Part shown: piece after piece, positions 1-7,827 of the stretch
How positions within the stretch are numbered: the stretch's first letter is position 1
Layout of the letters: each line of letters begins with the position of its first letter
Assembly (NCBI GenBank): GCA_040830545.1
Contig: JBFOMB010000002.1
Location: 1 to 64,000, forward strand
Direction: 5' to 3'
Source of the DNA: HXMU1420-2 sp040830545
GTDB taxonomy: Bacteria; Pseudomonadota; Alphaproteobacteria; Rhodobacterales; Rhodobacteraceae
DNA length: 64,000 nucleotides
The notes under the pieces: generated by a model
What the model was told of the DNA's origin: nothing
The model's database searches: none
The model's input: the letters and a program-made list of their open reading frames with translations, nothing else
Program-made: the position numbers and the translations under genes

Positions 1-112
1 AAGGGGCCGGGCTGGACCGGATTTGCACGTTCCCTCTCCCTCCCCGACAACCCCCCCGACCTTTTAAACCTGCGCTTTTTGCGGGTTCGGTTGCGCGCGG
101 GCATGGTGGGCG

Positions 113-904
113 GTGGCCTGTTGCGCGGTCCGTGAAATGGCAGGGCTTGTGGCGGTCATGGCGCCCGCGTGTCCCTCGTTGGGGGAAAAACAACCACCGC
201 CGATGAAACCGGCCCAAGTCGAAGATCTGCTGACCTGGATCATCATTGGCGTGATCGTTGGCGGGCGGCTGGGCTTTGTGTTGTTTTATCAGCCTGGATA
301 CTACCTGCAGAACCCCGCTGAAATCCTTCAGGTCTGGCAGGGTGGCATGGCCTTTCACGGCGGGCTTTTGGGTGTTGTACTCGCTTCTTGGCTGTACATC
401 CATCGACACGATCTGCCGCTGCTCAGCACTGCGGACCTGATCGCACACACCGTCCCGCCGGGGTTGTTGCTGGGGCGGCTTGCGAATTTCATCAACGCGG
501 AATTATGGGGCCGTCAGACGGATGTCCCGTGGGGTGTTGTTTTCCCCGGTCACGCCGCGCAGACCTGCGCGGGCGTGGAGCCCGGCAGTTGCGCGCGCCA
601 CCCCTCGCAACTGTACGAGGCGGGGCTCGAGGGGCTGCTGCTAGGCGTGTTGCTGTTGGTACTGGTTTATGGGCGTGGCGCGTTTGCCCGGCCGGGTCTG
701 GCCACTGGCGTATTCATGGCCGGCTACAGTGCCGCACGGTTTGTGGTCGAATTCTTCCGCCAGCCCGACGCGCAGTTTGTGACCGATGGCAATCCTTTGG
801 GTCTGGCGTTCCACGTCGCGGGATACGGGTTGACCATGGGCCAGATGCTGTCTCTGCCCATGTTTGCGCTGGGTCTGTGGCTGATCCTTCGGGCACGGCG
901 CTAG
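113..904 (+). CDS. lgt: Prolipoprotein diacylglyceryl transferase, 5' end damaged
   Basis: Lgt moves diacylglycerol from phosphatidylglycerol to the lipobox cysteine of prelipoproteins in the inner membrane. Family signatures are clear: EDLLTWIIIGVIVGGRLGFVLFY, the WQGGMAFHGG loop, GRLANFINAELWGR, RHPSQLYEA and a C-terminal helix. The 263-residue frame, read from a GTG, is about 30-40 residues shorter than usual. The missing N-terminus (FPxLxPDLL type) is visible in another frame at 31-75, and frame 2 stays open back to 68. This implies at least one frameshift near 61-80, in homopolymer-rich sequence at the window edge. A sequencing or contig-end error is more likely than a true pseudogene, because the rest is intact. 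It heads an operon with the next two genes. Confidence 0.88.
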   Translation: MACCAVREMAGLVAVMAPACPSLGEKQPPPMKPAQVEDLLTWIIIGVIVGGRLGFVLFYQPGYYLQNPAEILQVWQGGMAFHGGLLGVVLASWLYIHRHDLPLLSTADLIAHTVPPGLLLGRLANFINAELWGRQTDVPWGVVFPGHAAQTCAGVEPGSCARHPSQLYEAGLEGLLLGVLLLVLVYGRGAFARPGLATGVFMAGYSAARFVVEFFRQPDAQFVTDGNPLGLAFHVAGYGLTMGQMLSLPMFALGLWLILRARR

Positions 905-908
905 GGTC

Positions 909-1970
909 ATGGAGCCGCTGGAACACCGCCTGCGCGCACGCATCCGGGCTGATGGCCCGATCAGCGTGGCAGATTATATGACCGACTGCCTGCTGCATCC
1001 GGAATACGGCTACTATTCAACGCGGGACCCGTTTGGCCAGCAAGGGGACTTCATCACGGCCCCCGAAATCAGTCAGATGTTTGGTGAGCTTCTGGGTTTG
1101 GCGCTGGCGCAGGCCTGGCTGGATCAGGGTCGACCTGAACGGCTCACGCTGGCCGAAATCGGGCCCGGTCGCGGAACGCTTATGGCGGACCTGCTAAGCG
1201 CGACGCGAGCCGTGCCGGGGTTTCTGGAGGCCGCTCAGATCGTTCTGGTCGAGGCCTCACCTGTCCTGCGGGACATTCAGGCAAAAACGCTCGCGCCGCA
1301 TACGGCGCAATGGATCAAAACAGCCGCAGACCTACCTGACGCGCCTCTGTTCCTGATCGCGAACGAGTTCTTTGACGCCCTGCCCATCCGCCAGTTCCTG
1401 CGCGACGGGGAAGGCTGGCGGGAACGGCGCGTGGGCCTTGTCGATGACACGCTGAGCTTTGTTCAGGCTCAACGACAGCCACAGCCCGTTCTGGCATACA
1501 GGCTGGCCGGTACCGGTGATGGAGATTTGGTCGAACACTGCCCCGCTGCGGGTCCAATTGCGCAAGAAGTTGGGCAGCGAATCGCGGATAACGGCGGCGC
1601 GGCACTGGTCATCGACTATGGTGACTGGCGTTCCCTGGGGGACACGCTGCAAGCGCTGCAAAAACATGCGCCCGTGGACCCGTTGGCAAATCCCGGCCAG
1701 GCCGACCTGACCGCACATGTGGACTTCGAGGCGATTGCAGCCGCAACGCCTTGTGCCCACAGCGCTTTGACCCCTCAGGGTGTGTTCTTGGAACGATTGG
1801 GTATTACCGCCCGCGCGCAGGCATTGGCCCATGGTGCAGATGAAACCACACAGCACACAATCTTGTCACAACATCGCCGGTTGACGCACCCGGACGAAAT
1901 GGGAAACCTGTTCAAGGTTTTGGGGCTGTTTCCCCGCGATGCTGCGCCACCTCCGGGTTTGAATGAATGA
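909..1970 (+). CDS. MidA/NDUFAF7-family SAM-dependent methyltransferase
   Basis: Class I methyltransferase of 353 residues. Its relatives include mitochondrial NDUFAF7, which methylates an arginine of a complex I subunit; the bacterial substrate is less certain. Visible signatures are GDFITAPEISQMFGE (46-60), the SAM loop AEIGPGRGTL (82-91), the NEFFDALP motif and a late VIDYGD segment. It starts 4 nt after lgt and its stop overlaps the next start in an ATGA, so lgt, this gene and pgeF look co-transcribed, an arrangement often seen in Rhodobacterales. The family call is firm and the substrate is inference. Confidence 0.9.
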   Translation: MEPLEHRLRARIRADGPISVADYMTDCLLHPEYGYYSTRDPFGQQGDFITAPEISQMFGELLGLALAQAWLDQGRPERLTLAEIGPGRGTLMADLLSATRAVPGFLEAAQIVLVEASPVLRDIQAKTLAPHTAQWIKTAADLPDAPLFLIANEFFDALPIRQFLRDGEGWRERRVGLVDDTLSFVQAQRQPQPVLAYRLAGTGDGDLVEHCPAAGPIAQEVGQRIADNGGAALVIDYGDWRSLGDTLQALQKHAPVDPLANPGQADLTAHVDFEAIAAATPCAHSALTPQGVFLERLGITARAQALAHGADETTQHTILSQHRRLTHPDEMGNLFKVLGLFPRDAAPPPGLNE

Positions 1971-2722
1971 CACTGGAAATTCTGACATCCGATCAGCTGG
2001 GCCATGTGCGGCACGGGTTTTTCACCCGGCGGGGCGGTGCGTCTTCGGGCGTATTTGCCGGTCTGAATTGCGGGCAAGGATCGTCTGATCAGGCCGAAGC
2101 GGTGCAAATCAACCGATCCCGCGTGGCGCAGGCAATGGAAGTCGAACCGGGCGAATTGATCGGCGTGCATCAGGTGCATTCGCCAGACGTGGTGACGGTA
2201 GATGGCCCGCTGGACCCGCGACCGCGTGCGGATGCTATGGTTACAGCCACGCCCGGGATCGCGTTGAGCGTTCTAACGGCTGATTGCCAACCCGTCCTTT
2301 TCAGTGACCCAAATGGCGGGGTCATTGGCGCGACCCATGCCGGATGGCGCGGTGCGTTGGAGGGCGTACTGGACGCGACCGTTGAGGCGATGGAAGCTCT
2401 GGGCGCGCGCCGTGAAAACATAACCGCTGTAATCGGCCCCACAATCAGCCAACGCGCCTACGAAGTTGGGCCGGAGTTTTTCGACCGCTTCATGTACGAA
2501 AACCCGGACAATGCCCGGTTCTTTGCCAACGGGCAGGACGATCGGATGCAATTCGACCTACCCGCGTTTGGCTTGCACCGCCTGCGTGAAGCAGGGGTGG
2601 GTCACGCGGAGTGGACGCGCCATTGCACATACTCGGATGCGGACCGCTTCTTTTCCTTCCGTCGCACAACGCATGCGAAAGAAGCAGACTATGGTCGGTT
2701 GATTTCCGCGATCCGTCTCTGA
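1967..2722 (+). CDS. pgeF: Peptidoglycan editing factor / YfiH-family purine-nucleoside enzyme
   Basis: DUF152/YfiH protein of 251 residues, formerly annotated as polyphenol oxidase or laccase. Family members bind one metal ion and have been linked to purine nucleoside phosphorolysis and deamination and to removing mis-incorporated amino acids from peptidoglycan precursors. The metal ligands are visible: His71 in GVHQVHS, Cys107 in TADCQP and His124 in THAGWRG. The ATG overlaps the previous stop by 4 nt, so translation is probably coupled. Length and motifs are normal. Confidence 0.92.
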   Translation: MTLEILTSDQLGHVRHGFFTRRGGASSGVFAGLNCGQGSSDQAEAVQINRSRVAQAMEVEPGELIGVHQVHSPDVVTVDGPLDPRPRADAMVTATPGIALSVLTADCQPVLFSDPNGGVIGATHAGWRGALEGVLDATVEAMEALGARRENITAVIGPTISQRAYEVGPEFFDRFMYENPDNARFFANGQDDRMQFDLPAFGLHRLREAGVGHAEWTRHCTYSDADRFFSFRRTTHAKEADYGRLISAIRL

Positions 2723-2989
2723 GCTTCTCAAAACGTAACTGTCGGGACCACACTTGGCGTGTTCATGACACAATCCCGCCTCAAACCCGGGACCAAAATC
2801 CCACCTGGCACTCTACTGGTGTTTGATTTCAAGGTGTTACGCAGATGGCACGATGTCGCAATTCGCCGTTCCATAACCCTCGACCTGCCCTGAATTTCCC
2901 CTTCTCCGACACGAACCGGCCCGATTGCAGGGTCATCTTGGCTCCAACGAACAAAGAACCCGGACACCGGGGCTCAAGGAGACAAGGAC

Positions 2990-3139
2990 ATGAAAGTCAG
3001 AACCCGCTTTATCCGCTCGGTCATCAAGTCTGCCGAAGCTGAAACCACCCGCATGCCCTGGACCCGCGGCGTAATCCGCGACGTCAACAAGATGACGCGC
3101 CGTGGTGAACTGGCGCTGCCCAAGGTGCGCACCGCCTGA
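2990..3139 (+). CDS. Small basic protein of 49 residues, unknown function
   Basis: A short ATG frame encodes 49 residues beginning MKVRTRFIRSVIKSA, rich in Arg, Lys and Thr, with a central MPWTRG motif. A strong ribosome site (aaggag) lies 8 nt upstream, and a perfect 8-bp hairpin follows the stop (3145-3167). I recall similar short MKVRTRFI-type proteins in Roseobacter genomes, but no function is known to me. No signal peptide, membrane segment or cysteine is seen. The coding call rests on the ribosome site, the codon pattern and this resemblance. Confidence 0.7.
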   Translation: MKVRTRFIRSVIKSAEAETTRMPWTRGVIRDVNKMTRRGELALPKVRTA

Positions 3140-3144
3140 GTCGG

Positions 3145-3167
3145 TTCCGGGGTCTCAAGCCCCGGAA
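3145..3167 (+). terminator. Hairpin after the 49-residue gene
   Basis: Perfect inverted repeat ttccgggg / ccccggaa with a 7-nt loop, starting 6 nt after the stop of the small gene. No T-run follows, so it may be a transcript-stabilising stem or a weak terminator. The rest of the gap to the Hint gene shows nothing I can name. Confidence 0.5.
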
Positions 3168-3400
3168 AAACAGACAGACAGAATCAAATTGTGGCAATTT
3201 TCAGCCGATGCCTGGAAACAATCCGGCGTCGGCTAGGCCCATTGCGCATCCATCGGCGCACAATGTTACCCTTTCTTTGACAATCTCGGCGGAAATCCGC
3301 CATTACCTCTTCATCAGATGTTCACACATGTAGTGTCCGTCTGTGTTGCTGGTGGGGGCCAGCACAGATGCGACCCGATTGAGAGGGCCGTACATTGTCT

Positions 3401-4168
3401 ATGCTTCCTACCCGTGCGATTGCGCACGCGCCGTCGGCAAAGCCGCTTCACCTGCCAAACCAGCCCCGCACCAGTGGTCGCCCACAGGTTCGTCGTTACA
3501 CAACCACCACGTTGCTGGCGAATGGGGACATTTGCGAGACGCGCCATCTGGCTCCGGCCCTGCCGCTGTTTGAGGACGCATTCTGTGCATTTGCCCGTGG
3601 CACGCTGGTGGAAACGGATATGGGTCCGATTGCCATCGAAGACCTGCTGCCCGGCGACCGCGTTGTCACCGGGGATGGCGCAATCGAAGAAGTCATCTGG
3701 AAAGGCAACGTCACTATCGTGCCGGGTCTGAAGCCCAGTGTGCAAAAGCGTGACATGCGCCTGACCCGGTTCACAGCAGACAGTCTGGGATTGGCCCGGC
3801 CCATGACCTCGATCATGTGCGGACCCTCGGCCCGCCTGCTGCACACGCCCGACCGTATCCGCGCGATGGCCGGTGGCAATCAGGTGCTGAGCCCGGTGCG
3901 TACGCTTGTCGACGGAGTGAACGTGATCGAAAGCGCGCCGCCGACTCCGGTTGAGCTCTACCACATTTGCCTGCCGCGACACGCGACGCTAAAAATCGGT
4001 GGGCTTGAGTTCGAAAGCTACCATCCCGGCCCGCAATCCGCGCGGATGATCAGCCACGCAATGCGCGCCCTGTTCCTGGACCTGTTCCCGCATGTGGATA
4101 CCTTGGGCGGCTTTGGCCCGGTGGCCTATCCCCGCGCGGGTGATGGGCAGATCGATGCCATTGGCTAA
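3401..4168 (+). CDS. Hint (Hedgehog/intein) domain protein
   Basis: About 255 residues. The Hint-fold start is FCAFARGTLVETDMGPIAIE near residue 61, with the candidate nucleophile Cys62, followed by LLPGDRVVTGDG. Stand-alone Hint proteins of this kind are very common in Rhodobacterales; in related families the cysteine drives N-S acyl shift and self-cleavage. No secretion signal or RTX repeat is seen, and the first 55 residues are basic and low in complexity. A TTG at 3395 has better spacing from the upstream gagaggg (7 nt) and is an alternative start. The gene ends 9 nt before the converging lrp gene. The biological role is unknown. Confidence 0.8.
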   Translation: MLPTRAIAHAPSAKPLHLPNQPRTSGRPQVRRYTTTTLLANGDICETRHLAPALPLFEDAFCAFARGTLVETDMGPIAIEDLLPGDRVVTGDGAIEEVIWKGNVTIVPGLKPSVQKRDMRLTRFTADSLGLARPMTSIMCGPSARLLHTPDRIRAMAGGNQVLSPVRTLVDGVNVIESAPPTPVELYHICLPRHATLKIGGLEFESYHPGPQSARMISHAMRALFLDLFPHVDTLGGFGPVAYPRAGDGQIDAIG

Positions 4169-4177
4169 CCGGCGCTT

Positions 4178-4678
4178 TTAGGCGTCCTGTGACAGGCGAT
4201 CTTCGAGAACGTCAAACGGAACGCCGGGCTCCTGCTTGGCGTTTCGAATCACCAGAGAGGTTTTGACGCTGGCGACATTCGGTGTGGTCAGCAACTGCCC
4301 CGTCAGGAAGCTTTGAAAGCTGGACAAATCGGGGGCCGCGCATTTCAGGATAAAGTCGACCTCGCCGTTCAACATATGGCACTCACGCACCAGCGGCCAC
4401 TCGTTGCACTGGGCCTCGAACGCGCGCAGTTCGGTTTCCGCCTGACTGTCCAGACCGACCATCACGAACACCTGCACTTCAAAGCCCAGTTCGCGGGAAT
4501 CAACCTCGGCGTGATACCCTCGGATCAACCCCGCCTCTTCCAAGGCACGTACGCGACGCAGGCAAGGAGGCGCAGAGATTCCGACACGGCGTGCCAGTTC
4601 CACGTTGGTCATCCGCCCATCGGCCTGCAATTCGGCCAGAATCTTGCGGTCAATCGGGTCGAGACGGGTGGTGGCCAT
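4178..4678 (-). CDS. Lrp/AsnC-family transcriptional regulator
   Basis: 166-residue regulator. An N-terminal winged helix-turn-helix (LDPIDRKILAELQADGRMTNVELARRVGISAPPCLRRVRALE) is followed by a RAM/ActR ligand-binding domain. The start is the ATG at 4678, preceded by aggag; the longer open frame upstream contains nothing Lrp-like. It is divergent from trxB, a pairing seen in many Rhodobacterales. That suggests it controls itself and perhaps trxB. The effector, probably an amino acid, cannot be told from the sequence. Confidence 0.92.
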   Translation of the reverse strand: MATTRLDPIDRKILAELQADGRMTNVELARRVGISAPPCLRRVRALEEAGLIRGYHAEVDSRELGFEVQVFVMVGLDSQAETELRAFEAQCNEWPLVRECHMLNGEVDFILKCAAPDLSSFQSFLTGQLLTTPNVASVKTSLVIRNAKQEPGVPFDVLEDRLSQDA

Positions 4679-4857
4679 GAATTCTCCTGTTCGCGGCAAA
4701 TTCTTATCGCGGGGCGCAACCGTGCGCAATAATGTTTCACGACACCGCAACAATATTAAGCGATACACAAAGCTGTCACAGGGAATGCGTTGGGGCTTTA
4801 AGTTCCTGCCCGCTTGGCTATATCCACTCTTCGCATGACATGCAGGGGATGACCGCG

Positions 4858-5802
4858 ATGGGCGACGCACGACACACGAAGGTTCTGATCATTGGTTCCG
4901 GCCCAGCCGGTTACACGGCAGGGGTCTATGCCAGCCGCGCAATGCTGAACCCGGTCCTGGTGCAGGGCATCGAACCGGGCGGTCAGTTGACCACCACGAC
5001 CGAGGTCGAAAACTGGCCAGGTGATACCGAAGTACAGGGCCCCGACCTGATGGTCCGGATGGAAGCACACGCCAAAGCCATGGGGTGTGAGATCATCGGT
5101 GACATCATCACGGACCTCGACCTCTCCCAGCGCCCTTTTGTGGCCAAAGGAGACAGCGGCACGACCTACACCGCTGATGCGGTTATCCTCGCGACCGGTG
5201 CGCGGGCCAAATGGCTGGGCCTTCCGTCAGAAGAAGCGTTCAAAGGGTTCGGCGTCAGTGCGTGCGCCACTTGTGACGGATTCTTCTATCGCGGGCAGGA
5301 AATCGTAGTCGTCGGCGGTGGCAACACCGCTGTGGAAGAGGCGCTGTTCCTCACCAATTTCGCATCCAAGGTCACGCTGATCCATCGCCGTGATGAATTG
5401 CGGGCCGAAAAGATCCTGCAGGACCGCCTGTTGAAACATCCCAAAATCGAACCGCTGTGGTTCCATACGCTGGACGAAGTGGTTGGGACGGACATGCCCA
5501 AGGGTGTCGAAGGCGTCCGGGTCAAACATGTCGACACCGGCGAAATCACTGAAGTTCCGGCCAAAGGTGTTTTCATCGCCATCGGGCACGCTCCGGCCAA
5601 TGAACTGGTCGCGGATCAGCTGGAAACCTATATGGGCGGCTATGTGAAGGTCACGCCGGGCACCACCGAAACATCCGTGCCTGGGGTGTTTGCGGCTGGG
5701 GACATCACGGACCCTGTATACCGCCAGGCGATCACCAGCGCGGGCATGGGGTGCATGGCAGCGCTGGATGCAGAACGCTTCCTCGCAGAGCAGGACGACT
5801 GA
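4858..5802 (+). CDS. trxB: Thioredoxin-disulfide reductase
   Basis: FAD/NADPH enzyme (314 residues) that reduces thioredoxin in the cytoplasm. Motifs in order: GSGPAG FAD loop (13-18), redox pair Cys136-Ala-Thr-Cys139 followed by DGFFY, NADPH loop GGGNTAVEEA, and C-terminal GVFAAGD. I chose the ATG at 4858 because agggg lies 9 nt upstream; an in-frame ATG at 4849 is possible, and the longer frame from 4732 overlaps the lrp promoter region. Length is normal for low-Mr TrxB. It is transcribed away from the lrp-type regulator. Confidence 0.96.
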   Translation: MGDARHTKVLIIGSGPAGYTAGVYASRAMLNPVLVQGIEPGGQLTTTTEVENWPGDTEVQGPDLMVRMEAHAKAMGCEIIGDIITDLDLSQRPFVAKGDSGTTYTADAVILATGARAKWLGLPSEEAFKGFGVSACATCDGFFYRGQEIVVVGGGNTAVEEALFLTNFASKVTLIHRRDELRAEKILQDRLLKHPKIEPLWFHTLDEVVGTDMPKGVEGVRVKHVDTGEITEVPAKGVFIAIGHAPANELVADQLETYMGGYVKVTPGTTETSVPGVFAAGDITDPVYRQAITSAGMGCMAALDAERFLAEQDD

Positions 5803-5964
5803 CAGGCTCGGACACTGCGTTATCCAGACGAGACCCCGCGCAGCGCCCACGGCACGCGCCGCTACACAGTATGTCAGACCACATCCTACGCACACAAATA
5901 AGTGCATAGCGTGAAATTGCGCTGCCCGAACCGGCACAATAGACTTGGCCCCGGGCGCAACGCC

Positions 5965-7680
5965 ATGAAAAGGAACCGGACCATGCGTGACCTCTGGCGC
6001 GGCAGTTGGGCCACACGAATCCGCATCGCCAGCGGATTGGTACTGATGCTCTACGTGTTCCTGCACTTCATCAATATCGGCCTGGGCCTGTTTGGCCCCG
6101 ATGCGATGGAAGCGTTTCAGGAGTTTCGCCAAACCTTGACGCGGACGTTTGTCGGTGAAGTGATCCTTTATGCCGCGTTGATGGCGCATCTCGGCCTTTC
6201 GCTTTGGCGGATTGCACGACGGGGCACGTTGAGGATGCCTGTTTGGGAGGCCGTACAAACCGCCTTGGGTCTGCTGATCCCCCTGTTCCTGGTCAAACAT
6301 ATCGTATTCACCAAGTTTGCCCACGAGATGTACGGGGTCGAGGATGAATACAGTTACCTGATCGCCCTGATCTGGGGCACAAATGACGGGTTGATCCAGA
6401 ACCTTTTGCTGCTGGTTGTTTGGGTTCACGGGTGCATCGGCATGCATTTCTGGCTGGCTGGCAAGGATTGGTGGCGCAATAGCATTCCAACCCTGACAGG
6501 GATCGCCACCCTCGTGCCCGGGTTTTCGTTTGTGGGGTATCTGGTCGAAGGTCGGCGAGTCGCCAATGAAATGTCGGACCCTGACAACCGAACCGATTTG
6601 TTGACAGAGTGGAACTGGCCAGACCGCGACAGCATCCTGTCACTGATCGATCTGTCGGATACGATCTGGTGGATTGTAGCGGCCTCGATGATCGCGGCGG
6701 TCGGAGCATTGGCAATCCGCCGGATTGCCATCAAACGCCGTTCGGTGCGGATCAAATATGTCGACGGCCCCGAGATCAACGCGCCCAAGGGTGCGACGCT
6801 GCTGGAAATGTCTCGCACCAATGGGGTTCCGCACACATCCATGTGTGGCGGCCGCGGTCGCTGCACAACGTGCAGGGTCATCGTTGAAGAAGGGGGCGAT
6901 TTGCTTCATCCGCCCAGCCCCACCGAAGAACGCAGTCTGAAGGCGGTCGGTGCACCGCCGGGCGCGCGGCTGGCCTGTCAGATCAGGCCAGTTGAACCGA
7001 TGACAGTCTACCGTGTGTTCCGTCCCGATGGCTCCATGCGACGCGCGCATGCCAGCGAAGGCACCGAAGAGGAACTTGCGCTGATCTTCCTCGACATCCG
7101 GGGCTTTACGGCGCGTACAACTGGGCAATTGCCTTATGACGTTGTGTTCCTGCTCAATCGGTTTTTTGACGCCATCGTTCCTGCAGTGACAGAGGCAGGG
7201 GGAACAGTCGACAAGTACCTGGGTGACGGGTTCCTGGCTCTCTTTGAAACAGGTGACGCGAAATCGTCGGCGCAGGCTGGATTGCGGGCAGTTCAGGGGA
7301 TCAGCGCGGCGTTGGAACAATTCAACGCGGGACTGAAGGCTGAAGGCATCGAACAATTGAAAGTCGGCATCGGCCTGCATCTGGGAGAGGTCGTGATCGG
7401 AGAGATCGGGGCTCGTGGAAATGCACCGCGCACGCTGATCGGGAATACAGTGAACACAGCCAGCCGGCTGGAGGCGAAAACAAAGGAACTGGCCGTTCAA
7501 CTGTTGGTTTCGGACGCTGTTTTGCACGCGGCGGGGTACGAAACAACGGGTCTGGATATGCGCGAGCTGGAGTTGCGGGGCGTGGCGCGTCTGTTGTGTG
7601 CCCTACCGCTGGAAAAGGGGACCGATCTGGGACCTCTTTTGGAACAACTGGACGCGAAACAACCCGTAGCAGCGGAATAA
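5965..7680 (+). CDS. Membrane adenylate cyclase with His-rich anchor and [2Fe-2S] domain (CyaC-like)
   Basis: 571 residues in three parts. First, residues 15-260 hold about six membrane helices with intramembrane or near-membrane His at 34, 75, 112, 120, 155 and 161, like the diheme b anchor of succinate dehydrogenase and the quinone-responsive anchor described for Sinorhizobium CyaC. Second, a ferredoxin-type domain has Cys294-x5-Cys300-x2-Cys303 and Cys338. Third, a class III cyclase has metal Asp377 and Asp421, adenine-selecting Lys417 and TLIGNTVNTASRLE. It probably converts respiratory-chain or quinone redox state into cAMP. ATG codons at 5965 and 5983 are both possible starts. It is monocistronic, followed by a weak hairpin. 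Confidence 0.88.
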   Translation: MKRNRTMRDLWRGSWATRIRIASGLVLMLYVFLHFINIGLGLFGPDAMEAFQEFRQTLTRTFVGEVILYAALMAHLGLSLWRIARRGTLRMPVWEAVQTALGLLIPLFLVKHIVFTKFAHEMYGVEDEYSYLIALIWGTNDGLIQNLLLLVVWVHGCIGMHFWLAGKDWWRNSIPTLTGIATLVPGFSFVGYLVEGRRVANEMSDPDNRTDLLTEWNWPDRDSILSLIDLSDTIWWIVAASMIAAVGALAIRRIAIKRRSVRIKYVDGPEINAPKGATLLEMSRTNGVPHTSMCGGRGRCTTCRVIVEEGGDLLHPPSPTEERSLKAVGAPPGARLACQIRPVEPMTVYRVFRPDGSMRRAHASEGTEEELALIFLDIRGFTARTTGQLPYDVVFLLNRFFDAIVPAVTEAGGTVDKYLGDGFLALFETGDAKSSAQAGLRAVQGISAALEQFNAGLKAEGIEQLKVGIGLHLGEVVIGEIGARGNAPRTLIGNTVNTASRLEAKTKELAVQLLVSDAVLHAAGYETTGLDMRELELRGVARLLCALPLEKGTDLGPLLEQLDAKQPVAAE

Positions 7681-7701
7681 CCATCCACAATTACGCGAAA
7701 A

Positions 7702-7720
7702 CACCACATTGGTGCCTTTT
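7702..7720 (+). terminator. Weak terminator after the cyclase gene
   Basis: A 5-bp stem (cacca/tggtg) with a 3-nt loop is followed by the T-rich ccttttcttt. It sits 21 nt after the cyclase stop and about 110 nt before the sulfate-activation gene. Confidence 0.35.
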
Positions 7721-7827
7721 CTTTGCCCCGGTGGTGGATTTCACAGCATCAGCAGTCTATGCGCTGACAACAAAGACGTGCGGCCCCAAGCCGCCCCATT
7801 CAGGCCATTGTGAGAAGTATTATGCGA

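Noticed and set aside
3318..3731. Alternative overlapping frames across the Hint gene start
   Set aside because: They lack the Hint motifs and ribosome sites; they are shadows of the real frame.
5227..6447. Minus-strand frame of 406 codons opposite trxB and the cyclase
   Set aside because: It spans two well-supported genes and an intergenic gap and has no family resemblance.
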